Position numbers and translations under genes: made by a program
Shown here: piece by piece, positions 46,479 through 56,450 of the stretch
Position numbering within the stretch: the stretch's first letter is position 1
Layout: every line of letters starts with the position of its first letter
The notes under the pieces: generated by a model
What the model saw: only the letters and a program-made list of their open reading frames with translations
Told to the model about the DNA's origin: nothing
Database searches by the model: none
Assembly (NCBI RefSeq): GCF_002846495.1
Contig: NZ_PJNE01000001.1
Span: 1,302,001-1,366,000, forward strand
From: Phycicoccus duodecadis
GTDB taxonomy: Bacteria; Actinomycetota; Actinomycetes; Actinomycetales; Dermatophilaceae
Reading direction: 5' to 3'
Length of the DNA: 64,000 nt

Positions 46479-48100
46479 CGGCTTCCTTCGGGTGCGGTGA
46501 GCACGGCGGCGAGCTCGTCGTCCATGCCCTCGTCGTCGTCCTTGGCCAGGCCGCCGACGGAGACCACGGTACGTCCATCCTCGGGTGCGGGACGAACCCG
46601 CACGAACACCCTTCGACGGCGCACGACCAGGCTCAGCACGAGCCCGGCCAGGGCCAGCAGGGCCGACACCAGGGTGAGGGTCTTGCCCGGGTCGGTACGG
46701 ATCGACAGCCCCGCGAAGCGCTCGACACCGTCGAAGGTGATCGACCCGCGCTGGTCGGGCAGGTCGAAGGTCTGCCCGGGGCGCAGCAGGATGCGCAGCT
46801 GCCCCTCGCCGTCCTTGCCCGGCAGCGGCTTCATGGCCGAGGTGTTCAGCGTGTAGACCGACTGCGGCGCGCCGTTCGGGAAGAGCTTCCCCTCGAAGGC
46901 GGTGAGCGCCAGCTGCGGGTCCGCGGTGTCGGGGAAGATCGAGTGCGGCCCGCGCTGGTCGTCGATGACCCCGGTCGGCAGGAAGAACCCCGCGAACCCG
47001 AGCTCGTCGGGCTGGGCGCCGGGCACCTTGACCGCCCCGACCGAGGTGTAGTTGTTGTCCTGGGGCAGGAACGGGGTGGCGTCGGAGTAGATGACCGTGC
47101 CGTCGGCGTCGCGTACGGTGATGTGCGGCGCGTAGCCGTTGCCGAGCAGGAACACCGAGCCCCCGCCGGTCTCGAGCGGGTGGTTGACGGCGATCTCGCG
47201 CGGCTCGGAGTGCCCCGAGGCGTCGGTCACGGTGGTGAACGCGCGGAAGTCACGCGGCATCCCGAACTGCCCGCGGCCCTTGTCCTGGGTCTCGAACTGC
47301 ACGTCCATCCGATCGAGCCGGATCGTGTACGGGTCGAGGTCGGTGGGGTCGACCCACGGGCCGGGGCTGAAGGTGTCGTAGCGCGACAGGGTGTTCGCGA
47401 AGGTCTGGCCCACGGGCAGGATGACGTCGCCCTTCCAGCCCAGCAGGTGCCCCCACGCGACGCCCAGCAGCACCCCGATCAGCGCCAGGTGGAAGACCAG
47501 GTTGCCGCTCTCCTTGAGGTAGCCCTTCTCGGCCGAGAGGGTGGTGTCGTCGTGGGCGTGCACCCGGTAGCGCCGGCTCCTGAGCCGGGCCCGCAGCCGG
47601 TCGCGCACCACGTCGGGGGTGCCGTCGACCGTGAGCTCCCGGTGCGCGGCCAACCGCTCGAGGCGGCGCGGGGCCCGCGGGGGCGTCGAGCGCACCTGGT
47701 GCCAGTGGATGCGGCTGCGCGGCGCCACGCACCCGATGAGCGAGACGAACAGCAGCAGGTAGATGGCCGCGAACCACGGTGCGGCGTAGACCTCGAAGAA
47801 CCCCAGCCGGTCGAGCAGCGGCCCGGCGGTGGGGTGGTCGGTGATCCACTGCGTGGTGCGGGCGGCGTCGATCGAGCGCTGCGGGAAGGTCGAGCCCGGG
47901 ATGGCCGCGACCGCCAGCAGCAGCAGGAGGAACAGCGCGGTGCGCATGCTGGTCAGCTGGCGCCAGGCGTAGCGCAGCCAACCGACCGGGCCGAGGCTCG
48001 GCAGCGTCACCGACCCGTCGCGGCGCCCGCCGCCGCCGCCGGCCTCGCCCTCGGGGACCGGCTGGGTCGAGAGCGCCGTCTCGTCGCGGGTGGTGCTCAT
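46475..48100 (-). CDS. resB: Cytochrome c biogenesis protein ResB
   Basis: 541 residues. Three N-terminal membrane helices ([22 protein letters not shown], then [23 protein letters not shown], then [19 protein letters not shown]; each cited in part), a large extracytoplasmic beta-rich domain (about 220-460) and one C-terminal helix ([17 protein letters not shown]) with a charged tail. [13 protein letters not shown] carries the family's conserved His. It is the partner of CcsB for haem delivery. The first 40 residues are Gly/Glu-rich. ATG 48100 overlaps ccdA by 4 bp. Confidence 0.92.
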   Translation of the reverse strand: MSTTRDETALSTQPVPEGEAGGGGGRRDGSVTLPSLGPVGWLRYAWRQLTSMRTALFLLLLLAVAAIPGSTFPQRSIDAARTTQWITDHPTAGPLLDRLGFFEVYAAPWFAAIYLLLFVSLIGCVAPRSRIHWHQVRSTPPRAPRRLERLAAHRELTVDGTPDVVRDRLRARLRSRRYRVHAHDDTTLSAEKGYLKESGNLVFHLALIGVLLGVAWGHLLGWKGDVILPVGQTFANTLSRYDTFSPGPWVDPTDLDPYTIRLDRMDVQFETQDKGRGQFGMPRDFRAFTTVTDASGHSEPREIAVNHPLETGGGSVFLLGNGYAPHITVRDADGTVIYSDATPFLPQDNNYTSVGAVKVPGAQPDELGFAGFFLPTGVIDDQRGPHSIFPDTADPQLALTAFEGKLFPNGAPQSVYTLNTSAMKPLPGKDGEGQLRILLRPGQTFDLPDQRGSITFDGVERFAGLSIRTDPGKTLTLVSALLALAGLVLSLVVRRRRVFVRVRPAPEDGRTVVSVGGLAKDDDEGMDDELAAVLTAPEGSR

Positions 48101-48870
48101 ACGCTCACCTGGAACCCGGCGACGAGCTCGGTCTGGAGCCAGCGGTTGAGGTCCTCCCAGACGCCGGTGAGCAGCAGGAGCCCGACGAGCACGAGCATCG
48201 CGCCCCCGAGCAGCTGGATGCCGCGCTGGTGGCGCCGCAGCCACCCGGAGAAGCGCCCCGCCCGGTCGAGCCCGGCGGCCACGAGGAGGAACGGCAGGCC
48301 GAGGCCGAGGCCGTACGCGACGGCCAGCGCGACCCCGCGGCCCACCTGGGGGTCGACGGAGGCGGTGGCCATGACGAGCACGGCGGCCAGGGTGGGCCCG
48401 GTGCAGGGCGCCCAGCCGAGCGCGAACACCGCGCCGAGCAGGGGCGCGCCGAGCAGCCCGGCCCGCGGGCGCCAGTGCAGCTTGGCCTCGCGCTGGGTCC
48501 CGATGCCGAGGAAGACCAACCCCATCAGGACCACCACGACCCCCCCGGCGCGCATCAGCAGGGTGCGGTGCTCGACCAGCGCGCGCCCGGCCCCGGTGAC
48601 GAAGATCGACCCCAGTACGAAGACCAGCGTGAAGCCGACGACGAACAGGGCGGCGCCGGTGAGGGTGCGCCCGCGCGAGCGCTCCTGCGCCGACTCCCCC
48701 GTGAGGCCCGTGACGTACCCGAGGAAGCCGGGCACCAGCGGCAGCACGCACGGGCTGGCGAACGACACCAGCCCGGCGAGCGCCGCGACCGCCACGGCCA
48801 GCGGCAGCGCTCCGGTGGTCACGGCGTCGCCGGTGGACGCGGCGAGGGCGGGCAGCACGGCGGGGGTCAT
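48097..48870 (-). CDS. ccdA: Cytochrome c biogenesis protein CcdA
   Basis: 257 residues, six membrane helices of the DsbD/CcdA family. Redox cysteines Cys41 ([13 protein letters not shown]) in helix 1 and Cys156 ([10 protein letters not shown]) in helix 4 are both present. CcdA carries electrons from cytoplasmic thioredoxin across the membrane to keep the CXXCH thiols of apocytochrome c reduced, here probably through the adjacent TlpA-like lipoprotein. ATG 48870 overlaps that gene by 4 bp. Confidence 0.93.
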   Translation of the reverse strand: MTPAVLPALAASTGDAVTTGALPLAVAVAALAGLVSFASPCVLPLVPGFLGYVTGLTGESAQERSRGRTLTGAALFVVGFTLVFVLGSIFVTGAGRALVEHRTLLMRAGGVVVVLMGLVFLGIGTQREAKLHWRPRAGLLGAPLLGAVFALGWAPCTGPTLAAVLVMATASVDPQVGRGVALAVAYGLGLGLPFLLVAAGLDRAGRFSGWLRRHQRGIQLLGGAMLVLVGLLLLTGVWEDLNRWLQTELVAGFQVSV

Positions 48871-49481
48871 GCCTCGGCGACCACGTCGTCGACGAGCCCG
48901 GTGAGGGTGCTCGCGTCGACCGGGCCGTTGACCCGGGCGGCGATGCGCCCCTTCCGGTCGAGGACGAGGGTGGTGGGGACGGTCGGCGCCTTGCCCTGGA
49001 GCCGCAGGACGAGCACGCCGCCCTCGTCGGTCAGGCTCGGGTAGGTGATGCCGGCCTTCTTCACGAAGGCCGCGCCGCGGGCGGCCTCCTCGCGGAAGTC
49101 GATCCCCACGAACCGCACCGGCGCCTTCTTGTCCTGGAGCTCCTGCCAGGCCTTCTCGAGGTCGGGCGCCTCGGCGACGCAGGGCGCGCACCATGACCCC
49201 CACACGTTGAGCACCAGCACCTGGCCGCGGGTGGAGGTGATGTCCCACGCGGTGCCGTCGAGCAGCGAGCCGTTCATGGTCACGGGCTCGGCGCGGTCGG
49301 CGACCGGGATGGTCTCGACGGCGCCGTCGCCGGAGAGGTAGCCCTTCTGGTCGCCCGCCTTCGCCTGGGCCGCAACGGAGTTGGGGTCCTGGGTGCAGCC
49401 GGCGAGCACCAGCGCGGCCAGCCCGGCGGTGGCCAGGGCGAGCCGCCGCGAGGGCCGCGGCGGCCGGGCGGACGGGCTCAC
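48867..49481 (-). CDS. TlpA/ResA-like thioredoxin-fold lipoprotein
   Basis: 204 residues. An N-terminal basic segment and hydrophobic stretch end in the lipobox LVLAGC (Cys29), so it is anchored outside the membrane. The AhpC/TSA-thioredoxin domain starts about residue 60, with active-site WCAPC (Cys98/Cys101), a TlpA-type cis-Pro in [10 protein letters not shown] and a conserved GIDFREEA strand. It is the extracytoplasmic reductant for cytochrome c thiols, fed by CcdA. The GTG start is in a GTGA overlap with the histidine phosphatase. Confidence 0.9.
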   Translation of the reverse strand: MSPSARPPRPSRRLALATAGLAALVLAGCTQDPNSVAAQAKAGDQKGYLSGDGAVETIPVADRAEPVTMNGSLLDGTAWDITSTRGQVLVLNVWGSWCAPCVAEAPDLEKAWQELQDKKAPVRFVGIDFREEAARGAAFVKKAGITYPSLTDEGGVLVLRLQGKAPTVPTTLVLDRKGRIAARVNGPVDASTLTGLVDDVVAEA

Positions 49482-50152
49482 GCGCCCGCCCCCTTCTGGG
49501 CCTGCGGGAGCAGCGCGGCGGCGGGCTCGCAGTAGGCCAGCGAGAGCAGCTCGTCGCCGAGGAAGGTCAGGGAGGTCAGACTGGCCAGCGAGCACTCGCG
49601 GCGACCCGGGTTGTGCACCAGCGAGCGACCCTCGGTGGCCAGCCGGATCATCCAGATCGGCGACTGGTGGCTGACCACGACGGCCTCGTGACCCCGGGCG
49701 GCGGCACGCGCGTCGACGATCGCGTCCCGCATCCGGGTGATGATCTCGGTGTAGGGCTCGCCCCACGAGGGCCGGAACGGGTTGACCATCTTGGGCCACA
49801 GCCGCGGATGCCGCAGCAGCCCCCGGCCCCCGGCCACCGGCAGCCCCTCGAAGTCGTTGCCGGACTCGATGACGCGGTCGTCGATGACGGGATCGAGCCC
49901 GTGCGCGGCCGCCAGCGGAGCAGCGGTCTCCTGAGCGCGCTCGAGGGGGCTCGACACGACGTGGACGATGTCGTGGTCGGCCAGGTGCTCGGCCACCAGC
50001 TCGGCCATCGAGCGCCCCAGCTCGCTGAGGTGGTAGCCCGGCAGCCGGCCGTAGAGGATGCGCCCGGGGTTGTGGACCTCGCCGTGGCGCAGCAGGTGCA
50101 CCGTGGTGCGCTGCGGCTCGGCGGGGGCGCTACCACCCGGGGTCGACGTCAT
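49478..50152 (-). CDS. Histidine phosphatase-family protein
   Basis: 224 residues. Phosphohistidine motif LLRHGE with His23, the phosphate-pocket [11 protein letters not shown] (about 67-77), acid Glu in [11 protein letters not shown] and second His in [11 protein letters not shown]. The family includes phosphoglycerate mutase-like and small-molecule phosphatases; the substrate is not predictable. It is the first gene of the cytochrome c maturation operon in this strain, coupled by GTGA to the TlpA-like gene. GACAAT lies 7 nt before the ATG. Confidence 0.85.
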   Translation of the reverse strand: MTSTPGGSAPAEPQRTTVHLLRHGEVHNPGRILYGRLPGYHLSELGRSMAELVAEHLADHDIVHVVSSPLERAQETAAPLAAAHGLDPVIDDRVIESGNDFEGLPVAGGRGLLRHPRLWPKMVNPFRPSWGEPYTEIITRMRDAIVDARAAARGHEAVVVSHQSPIWMIRLATEGRSLVHNPGRRECSLASLTSLTFLGDELLSLAYCEPAAALLPQAQKGAGA

Positions 50153-50206
50153 GGTCCCGATTGTCGCAAACGGACCTGAGGACGCCCGACCGGGTTCGAT
50201 GCGCGG

Positions 50207-51532
50207 TCAGCCGGCCGCGGCGGCCGCGGCCGCGGGCAGCGCGTCCAGGATGCGCTGCACGGCCGCGTCGTCGTGCGCGGCCGAGACGAACCAGCACTCG
50301 AAGGCGCTCGGCGGCAGGTAGACCCCGGCCGACAGCATCGCGTGGAAGAACCGACCGAAGGCGGCGGTGTCCTGGTCGCGGGCGTCGTCGTAGTCGCGCA
50401 CCTCGCCCTCACGGAAGAACACCGAGAACATCGACGAGGCGTGCTGCACCCGGTGCGGCACGCCGGCCGCGGCGAGCGCCGAGGACGCGGCCGCACTGAT
50501 GGTGCGGGAGACCTCGTCGAGGCGCGCGTACACGGCGTCGTCGCAGTGCTGCAGGGTGGTGAGCCCGGCCGCCGTGGCCACCGGGTTCCCCGACAGGGTG
50601 CCCGCCTGGTAGACGGGGCCGTCGGGCGCGAGCAGCGCCATCACGTCGGCGCGGCCGCCGAACGCCGCGGCCGGGAAGCCCCCACCCATCACCTTGCCGA
50701 AGGTCATCAGGTCGGGGGTGACGTCCACGCCCTCGTACCCCCACCAGCCGGCGCGGCTGCAGCGGAAGCCGGTCATGACCTCGTCGGTGACCAGCAGCGC
50801 GCCGTGCTCGGCGGTGACCCGGCGCAGCGCCTCGGTGAAGCCGGGCTGCGGGGTGACCACGCCCATGTTGCCGGCCGCGGCCTCGGTGATGACGCACGCG
50901 ATCTGGTCGCCGCGGGCCGCGAACACGGCCTCGAGCGCCTCGACGTCGTTGAACGGCAGCACCAGGGTCTCGGCGGCCATCTGGGCCGGGACGCCGGCCG
51001 AGTCGGGCAGGGCCAGGGTGGCGACGCCCGACCCCGCCGCGACCAGCAGGGAGTCGACGTGCCCGTGGTAGTGCCCGGCGAACTTGACGACGAGGGGTCG
51101 ACCGGTGAAGCCACGGGCCAGCCGGATGGCACTCATCGTGGCCTCGGTGCCGCTGGAGACCAGGCGCACCTGGTCGACCGGCCCGATGCGCGCGACGATC
51201 TCCTCGGCCAGGGCCACCTCGTTCTCGCTGGGGGTGCCGAACGAGGTGCCCCGCGAGGCGGCGTCGTACACGGCGTCGAGCACGGCCGGGTGCGCGTGGC
51301 CGAGGATCATCGGGCCCCAGCTGCCGACGAGGTCGACGTACTCGGTGCCGTCGGCGTCGGTGAGGTACGGCCCCGCGCCGCGGACCATGAAGCGCGGGGT
51401 GCCGCCGACCGACCGGAAGGCCCGCACCGGGGAGTTCACGCCCCCGGGGGTCACGGCCCGGGCCCGGGCCAGGAGGGCCGCGGAGGCGGGGGCGTCGGTG
51501 TCGGAGGGGGCGGTGGGGGTGGAGGCGCTCAC
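50207..51532 (-). CDS. hemL: Glutamate-1-semialdehyde 2,1-aminomutase
   Basis: 441 residues, class III aminotransferase fold. PLP Lys280 in [30 protein letters not shown] (126-141) for the phosphate, and AGHYHGHVD (152-160), all typical of GSA-AM. It converts glutamate-1-semialdehyde to 5-aminolevulinate, the product HemB uses. With HemA it forms the C5 route. GTG 51532 both overlaps the MarR stop (GTGA) and has GACAAT at 6 nt, so it could be expressed from the marR transcript, from its own promoter, or both. Confidence 0.95.
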   Translation of the reverse strand: MSASTPTAPSDTDAPASAALLARARAVTPGGVNSPVRAFRSVGGTPRFMVRGAGPYLTDADGTEYVDLVGSWGPMILGHAHPAVLDAVYDAASRGTSFGTPSENEVALAEEIVARIGPVDQVRLVSSGTEATMSAIRLARGFTGRPLVVKFAGHYHGHVDSLLVAAGSGVATLALPDSAGVPAQMAAETLVLPFNDVEALEAVFAARGDQIACVITEAAAGNMGVVTPQPGFTEALRRVTAEHGALLVTDEVMTGFRCSRAGWWGYEGVDVTPDLMTFGKVMGGGFPAAAFGGRADVMALLAPDGPVYQAGTLSGNPVATAAGLTTLQHCDDAVYARLDEVSRTISAAASSALAAAGVPHRVQHASSMFSVFFREGEVRDYDDARDQDTAAFGRFFHAMLSAGVYLPPSAFECWFVSAAHDDAAVQRILDALPAAAAAAAG

Positions 51533-52029
51533 GGCTCCATTGTCGGGCACTCGGTGGGGTCCGGGGTGTCGGGGTCGGCCTCGTAGGCGCGCGACACCGC
51601 CTGCAGGGCGGCGCCCAGGCCGTTGAGCTGCTCGGCGCTGAGGACGTCGACCAGGTGGCGGCGCACGCTCTCGACGTGCACGGTGGCGAACGACTCGACG
51701 GCGGCCAGGCCGTCGGCGGTGAGCTCGAGGACGACCCCGCGGCCGTCGTCGGGCGCCGGCGTGCGGCGCACCCACCCCCGCCGCTCGAGCCGGGCGGCGG
51801 TGTGCGTGACCCGGCTGCGCGACTGGACGATGAGGTCGGCCAGCGCCGACATCCGCAGCCGGCCGCCGTCGGCCTCGGACAGCATCGACAGCAGCTCGTA
51901 CTCGCTGAGGCTGACGCCGGAGCACTGCAGGTCGCGGTCGAGGGCGGCGTCGAGCTGGCGGGTGGCGCGCAGGTAGGCACGCCACGAGCGCTGCTCCTGC
52001 TCGCTCAGCCAGCGCACCCCGGTCTCCAT
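51529..52029 (-). CDS. MarR-family transcriptional regulator
   Basis: 166 residues. Winged HTH with recognition region [27 protein letters not shown] (about 64-90, cited in part) and wing [19 protein letters not shown]- and C-terminal helices make the dimer interface. Divergent from yceI across a 118-bp gap that holds the palindrome TAGTT-N8-AACTA, which I read as its operator. The start ATG 52029 is preceded by CACGAT at 6 nt; an upstream ATG would add 16 residues. The ligand is unknown. The stop overlaps hemL. Confidence 0.85.
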   Translation of the reverse strand: METGVRWLSEQEQRSWRAYLRATRQLDAALDRDLQCSGVSLSEYELLSMLSEADGGRLRMSALADLIVQSRSRVTHTAARLERRGWVRRTPAPDDGRGVVLELTADGLAAVESFATVHVESVRRHLVDVLSAEQLNGLGAALQAVSRAYEADPDTPDPTECPTMEP

Positions 52030-52088
52030 CGGGCCATCGTGGCACGGCGTGGGCTCGCTGAGAGCAGGGAACATCGGGGACTGGCGCA

Positions 52089-52106
52089 TAGTTGAAGGAT
52101 AAACTA
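52089..52106. promoter_or_regulatory. Probable MarR operator overlapping the yceI -10 box
   Basis: TAGTTGAAGGATAAACTA contains inverted arms TAGTT and AACTA with an 8-nt centre, an AT-rich island in GC-rich DNA. A TAAACT -10-like hexamer (52100-52105) for yceI lies inside it, so binding would repress yceI; the marR start is about 60 bp away. Confidence 0.6.
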
Positions 52107-52147
52107 CTGTGGTCCTCGAACCACCTAGACCCCAAGGAGCACCACCC

Positions 52148-52687
52148 ATGAGCACCAGCACCCTCACCGGCCTGTCCACCGGCACCTGGACCATCGACCC
52201 CACCCACACCGAGGTCGGCTTCGTCGCCCGCCACCTGATGGTCACGAAGGTCCGTGGCCGCTTCACCGACGTCACGGGTACCGTCACCGTCGCTGACGAC
52301 CTCGCCGCTGCGCGCGCCGACGTCACCATCAAGACCGCCTCGGTCGCCACCGGCACCCCCGACCGCGACGCGCACCTCGTCAGCGCCGACTTCTTCGACG
52401 CCGAGGCCTTCCCCGAGATGACCTTCGTCTCCACCTCCTTCGACGGCTCGACCCTCACCGGCGACCTCACCATCAAGGGCATCTCCAAGCCCGTCACGCT
52501 CGATGTCGACTTCGGTGGCGTCGCCACCGACCCGTGGGGCAACGAGAAGGCCGCCTTCGAGGCCACCGGCGAGATCGACCGCACCGACTGGGGCCTGACC
52601 TGGAATGCCAACCTCGAGAAGGGCGGCGTCCTGGTCTCCGAGAAGATCAAGATCGCCATCGACCTCCAGCTCGCCAAGCAGGCCTGA
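52148..52687 (+). CDS. YceI-family lipid-binding-like protein
   Basis: 179 residues forming the YceI lipocalin-like beta barrel: [28 protein letters not shown] at the start (cited in part: [16 protein letters not shown]), the middle [11 protein letters not shown] and [13 protein letters not shown], and the closing [12 protein letters not shown]. No signal peptide, so it is cytoplasmic, unlike periplasmic YceI of E. coli. Family members bind isoprenoid chains such as polyprenyl quinones in crystal structures, which is suggestive in a window full of menaquinone genes, but ligand and role are unknown. AAGGAG lies 9 nt before ATG 52148. Confidence 0.88.
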   Translation: MSTSTLTGLSTGTWTIDPTHTEVGFVARHLMVTKVRGRFTDVTGTVTVADDLAAARADVTIKTASVATGTPDRDAHLVSADFFDAEAFPEMTFVSTSFDGSTLTGDLTIKGISKPVTLDVDFGGVATDPWGNEKAAFEATGEIDRTDWGLTWNANLEKGGVLVSEKIKIAIDLQLAKQA

Positions 52688-52719
52688 GCGAGGTCCACCG
52701 CTCCGGGTCACCGGAGCCC

Positions 52720-52759
52720 ACGGAGCCGCCGTCGGTGCAGGGGCCGACGGCGGCTCCGT
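52720..52759. terminator. 16-bp perfect-stem terminator between yceI and hemB
   Basis: ACGGAGCCGCCGTCGG (52720-52735) pairs perfectly with CCGACGGCGGCTCCGT (52744-52759) over an 8-nt loop, 33 nt after the yceI stop. No U-tract follows, but stem strength and position between convergent genes are convincing. Confidence 0.75.
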
Positions 52760-52761
52760 CG

Positions 52762-52854
52762 CGTCCGGGGCCACCCCCACCGCAACAACCCCGCACGTGC
52801 CGAGTCGTGGTCGTCCGGGGCCCACCCCCACCGCAACAACCCCGCACGTGCCGA
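52762..52854. repeat. Two direct copies of a 42/43-bp sequence
   Basis: Copies at 52762-52803 and 52812-52854 differ by one inserted C. Both read CGTCCGGGGCC then an ACCCCCACCGCAACAACC core and end CGCACGTGCCGA. Period 50 bp. They lie in the 198-bp gap after the terminator and before the hemB stop; no coding sense seen. Confidence 0.85.
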
Positions 52855-52885
52855 CCACTGCGCCGCGACCGCGCAGAGCAGCGCC

Positions 52886-53881
52886 TCAGAGCAACGCGGC
52901 GGCCTCGAGCGCGAAGTACGTGAGGACGACCTGCGCCCCGGCCCGGCGGATGCCGATGAGGCTCTCCATCATCACGCGCTCGCGGTCGACCCAGCCGCGC
53001 TCGGCGGCCGCCTCGATCTGCGAGTACTCCCCGGAGATCTGGTACGCGACGACCGGCACCGGCGACACGGCGGCCGCCGCGGCGATGACGTCGAGGTGCG
53101 GGCCGGCGGGCTTGACCATCACGAGGTCGGCGCCCTCGGCGATGTCGGCCTCGAGCTCGCGCAGTGCCTCGCGCCCGTTGGCGGGGTCCTGCTGGTAGGT
53201 GGCGCGGTCGCCGACCAGGGAGGACTGCACCGCCTCGCGGAACGGCCCGTAGAGCCCCGAGGTGTACTTGGCCGCGTAGGCGAGGATCGCGGTATCGGTG
53301 TGGCCCGCGGCGTCGAGGGCGGCGCGCACGTACCCGACCTGGCCGTCCATCATCCCGGAGAGCCCGAGCACCGGCGTGCCGACCGCGGCCTGGGCCAGCG
53401 CCATCGACGCGTACCGGTCGAGGGTGGCGTCGTTGTCGACGGTGCCGTCGGGCGCCAGCACGCCGCAGTGCCCGTGGTCGGTGAACTCGTCGAGGCAGAG
53501 GTCGCTCATCACGACGAGGTCCTCACCGACATCCTCGACCAGCCGGGCCAGCGCGAGGTTGAGGATGCCGTCGGGGTCGTCGGCGCCCGAGCCCCGGGCG
53601 TCCTTGGCCTCGGGCACGCCGAAGACCATGATCCCGCCCAGGCCGGCGTCGACGCAGCGGCGCGCCTCGTCGAGCAGGCTGTCGAGGGTGTGCTGCACGA
53701 CGCCGGGCATGGCCGAGATCGGCACCGGCGCGTCGATGCCCTCACGGACGAAGACCGGCAGCACCAGCTCGGCCGGGTGCAGGCGGGTCTCGGCGACGAG
53801 GCGCCGCACGGCCGCGCTGCTGCGGAGCCGGCGGGGCCGCCCCGCCGGGAAGGGAGCCGCGGGGAACGGCCGGGGGCTCAC
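52886..53881 (-). CDS. hemB: Delta-aminolevulinic acid dehydratase (porphobilinogen synthase)
   Basis: 331 residues. Schiff-base lysines Lys205 (AYAAKYTSGLYGPFR) and Lys257 (VMVKPAG) are present. The metal loop is DLCLDEFTDHGHCG: Cys129 and Cys139 are kept, but the middle Zn ligand Cys is Asp131, a mixed Zn/Mg-type site seen in actinobacteria. It condenses two 5-aminolevulinate molecules to porphobilinogen. GTG 53881 lies in a GTGA overlap with cobA/hemD, and it is the last gene of rex-hemA-hemC-cobA/hemD-hemB. Confidence 0.95.
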   Translation of the reverse strand: MSPRPFPAAPFPAGRPRRLRSSAAVRRLVAETRLHPAELVLPVFVREGIDAPVPISAMPGVVQHTLDSLLDEARRCVDAGLGGIMVFGVPEAKDARGSGADDPDGILNLALARLVEDVGEDLVVMSDLCLDEFTDHGHCGVLAPDGTVDNDATLDRYASMALAQAAVGTPVLGLSGMMDGQVGYVRAALDAAGHTDTAILAYAAKYTSGLYGPFREAVQSSLVGDRATYQQDPANGREALRELEADIAEGADLVMVKPAGPHLDVIAAAAAVSPVPVVAYQISGEYSQIEAAAERGWVDRERVMMESLIGIRRAGAQVVLTYFALEAAALL

Positions 53882-55497
53882 GTCGCGCGCTTCCGGCTGC
53901 CGGGCCGGCGCTGGCTGGGGCGGACGACGTCCTCCCCGGCCTCGGCGGCGGCCAGGGCCAGCGAGCGACCGTGGTCGGCGAGCGCGTCGACCAGCGCGAC
54001 CGCGCTGGGCTCGGGGGCGAGCACGTCGACCCGCAGCCCGTGCTCTTCGGCCGTCTTGGCCGTCGCCGGGCCGATGCACGCGACGATGGTGCCGGGGTGC
54101 GGCTTGCCCGCGATGCCCACGAGGTTGCGCACGGTCGAGGACGACGTGAAGAGCACGGCGTCGAAGGCGCCGCCCTTGATGGCGTCGCGCACCGGCTGCG
54201 GCGGCGGCGCGGCCCGCACCGTGCGGTAGGCCGTGACGTCGTCGACCTCCCAGCCGTTCTCCTGCAGCCCGGCCACGAGCGTGTCGGTGGCGATGTCGGC
54301 CCGCGGCAGGAAGACCCGGTTGATGGGGTCGAGGTCGGGGTCGAAGGGCGGCCACGCCTCGAGCAGGCCGTGGGCCGACTGCTCGTCGGTGGGCACCAGG
54401 TCGGGGTTGATGCCCCACTCCCGCAGCGCGTCGGCGGTGACGCCGCCGACCGCCGCGACCCTGAGCCCGGCGAACGAGCGGGCGTCGAGGCCGAACTCGT
54501 CGAACTTCTCGCGGATGGCGCGCACGGCGTTGACCGAGGTGAAGCCGACCCACTCGTAGCGCCCGGTGACCATGCCCTTGACGGCGCGCTCGAGCTGCTG
54601 CGGGGTGCGCGGCGGCTCGACCGAGATGGTGGGGACGACGTCGGCGGTGGCCCCGTGGTGCTCGAGCCGGGCCGTCATGGACGCCGACTGCTCCTTGGTG
54701 CGGGGCACCAGGACGGTCCAGCCGAACAGCGGCTTGGTCTCGAACCACGAGAGCGTCTCGCGCATCGCGACGGTCTCGCCGACCACGGCCAGCACCGGGA
54801 AGGAGCCGGCCGCCATGGTGGCGGGAGCCTCGGCGAGGGTGGTGACGAGCGTGCGCTGCTCGGTGCTGGTGCCGCGCTCGGTGACGGCGACCGGCGTGGC
54901 CGGGTCGCGGCCCGCGAGGGCCAGGGCCAGCAGGGCGTCGGCGGCCCGGTCGGGCGGCCCGAGGACGACGACGGTGGTCGACGGGGCGACACCGCCCGCG
55001 ACGTCGGGCGTCGCCCCGCCGGCGACGACGACGTGCACGGCCGTGGAGGACGTCGAGGTGAGCGGGATGCCGGCGTACGCCGGAACGGCGGTGATGGAGC
55101 TGACGCCCGGGACGACCTCGAAGGAGATGCCGGCCTTGACGAGCGCCTGCGCCTCCTCGGCGAAGCCGTTGAACACGGTGGGGTCGCCGTCCATGAGCCG
55201 GACGACGAGGCCGCCGGGGTGCGCCTTCGCGGCCCGGACGACGAGCTTGGCGCGCGAGGCCTGGGTGAGCCGCTCGCCGTGGTCGCCGTGGCCGGCGTCG
55301 ACGATCTCGACGTCGGGACGGGCGTGCCGCAGGGCGAGGTCCTCGCGGGCCACCTGGTCGATGACGACGGCGTCGGCGCCGGCCAGCAGCTCGGTGGCAC
55401 GCACCGTGAGCAGGCCGGGGTCGCCGGGGCCGCCGCCGACGAAGGCGACGCGCGCGGGGACGCGGGGGGACGGGGTGGTCGAGCGCGTGGGGCTCAC
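53878..55497 (-). CDS. Bifunctional uroporphyrinogen-III C-methyltransferase/uroporphyrinogen-III synthase
   Basis: 539 residues with two domains. About 14-255 is a SUMT/CobA methyltransferase: [16 protein letters not shown] (19-34), [13 protein letters not shown] and [22 protein letters not shown] (cited in part). About 265-510 is HemD-type uroporphyrinogen-III synthase ([43 protein letters not shown]). The fusion makes the branch point: HemD gives uro'gen III, and SUMT methylates it toward sirohaem/cobalamin. A Lys/Arg tail ([10 protein letters not shown]) ends it. GTG 55497 overlaps hemC by 4 bp. Confidence 0.92.
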   Translation of the reverse strand: MSPTRSTTPSPRVPARVAFVGGGPGDPGLLTVRATELLAGADAVVIDQVAREDLALRHARPDVEIVDAGHGDHGERLTQASRAKLVVRAAKAHPGGLVVRLMDGDPTVFNGFAEEAQALVKAGISFEVVPGVSSITAVPAYAGIPLTSTSSTAVHVVVAGGATPDVAGGVAPSTTVVVLGPPDRAADALLALALAGRDPATPVAVTERGTSTEQRTLVTTLAEAPATMAAGSFPVLAVVGETVAMRETLSWFETKPLFGWTVLVPRTKEQSASMTARLEHHGATADVVPTISVEPPRTPQQLERAVKGMVTGRYEWVGFTSVNAVRAIREKFDEFGLDARSFAGLRVAAVGGVTADALREWGINPDLVPTDEQSAHGLLEAWPPFDPDLDPINRVFLPRADIATDTLVAGLQENGWEVDDVTAYRTVRAAPPPQPVRDAIKGGAFDAVLFTSSSTVRNLVGIAGKPHPGTIVACIGPATAKTAEEHGLRVDVLAPEPSAVALVDALADHGRSLALAAAEAGEDVVRPSQRRPGSRKRAT

Positions 55498-56450
55498 TGG
55501 GCACGCTCCGTGACGGATCGGTCGGTGGACGTGGACGTGGACATCAGGTCGGCGGCTCCGTCGTCGAGGAGCAGCCGGGCGAGGCGGTGCCCGAGGGCGG
55601 CCGCCTCCTCGGGGGCACCGGTCAGGGACCGGCGGAGGTCGGCGGAGCCGTCAGGGGCGGCGACGACCGCCCGGAGGGACAGCTCCGCGCCGTCCATCCC
55701 CTCGACGACCTCGGCCAGGGCGCCGACCGGGGCCGAGCACCCCGCCTCGAGGTCGGCGAGGACGACGCGCTCGGCGGTGACGCAGGCCCGGGTGTCGGGG
55801 TCGTCGAGCGGGGCGACGGCGGCCGCGGTCACGGCGTCGTCGGCGCGGATCTCGACCGCGAGCGCGCCCTGGCCCGGGGCCGGGAGCACCTGGAGCGGGT
55901 CGAGCCACTCGGTGACCTCGTCGGCCCGGCCCAGGCGGCGCAGCCCGGCTGCGGCCAGGACGACGGCGTCGAGCCGGCCGTCGTGGACGTGGGCCAGGCG
56001 GGTGTCGACGTTGCCGCGCAGGCCGGTGATCTCGAGGCCGAGCCCGAGCGCGGCGAGCTGGGCGTGCCGGCGGGGCGAGCCGGTGCCCACCGTCGAGCCG
56101 GCGGGGAGCTCGGCCAGGGTGAGCCCGTCGCGGGCCACGAGGGCGTCGCGGGCGTCCTCGCGCACCGGCACCGCGGCGACCGTGGTGCGCGGGTCGGGCG
56201 CGGTGGGCAGGTCCTTGAGGGAGTGCACGGCGAGGTCGACGCGCCCCTCGGCCAGGGCCTCGCGCAGGGCGGAGACGAAGACGCCGGTACCCCCCAGCTG
56301 GGCCAGCGGGGTGGTGGTGTCGCGGTCGCCCTGGGTGCTGACCTCGACGAGCTCGACGTCGTGGCCCAGGGAGCGCAGCCGGTCGGCGACCCACGACGAC
56401 TGGGTGGTCGCGAGGGCCGAGCGCCGGGTGCCGAGGCGCAGCACGGTCAC
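55494..56450 (-). CDS. hemC: Porphobilinogen deaminase (hydroxymethylbilane synthase)
   Basis: 318 residues. [14 protein letters not shown] (4-17), HSLKDLPT (76-83), TGSPRR and RGNVDTRL, and the dipyrromethane-cofactor Cys238 in [11 protein letters not shown]. It links four porphobilinogens into hydroxymethylbilane. The GTG start overlaps hemA (GTGA). The C-terminal about 15 residues are Ser/Thr-rich and beyond the conserved domain. Confidence 0.95.
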   Translation of the reverse strand: MTVLRLGTRRSALATTQSSWVADRLRSLGHDVELVEVSTQGDRDTTTPLAQLGGTGVFVSALREALAEGRVDLAVHSLKDLPTAPDPRTTVAAVPVREDARDALVARDGLTLAELPAGSTVGTGSPRRHAQLAALGLGLEITGLRGNVDTRLAHVHDGRLDAVVLAAAGLRRLGRADEVTEWLDPLQVLPAPGQGALAVEIRADDAVTAAAVAPLDDPDTRACVTAERVVLADLEAGCSAPVGALAEVVEGMDGAELSLRAVVAAPDGSADLRRSLTGAPEEAAALGHRLARLLLDDGAADLMSTSTSTDRSVTERAQ

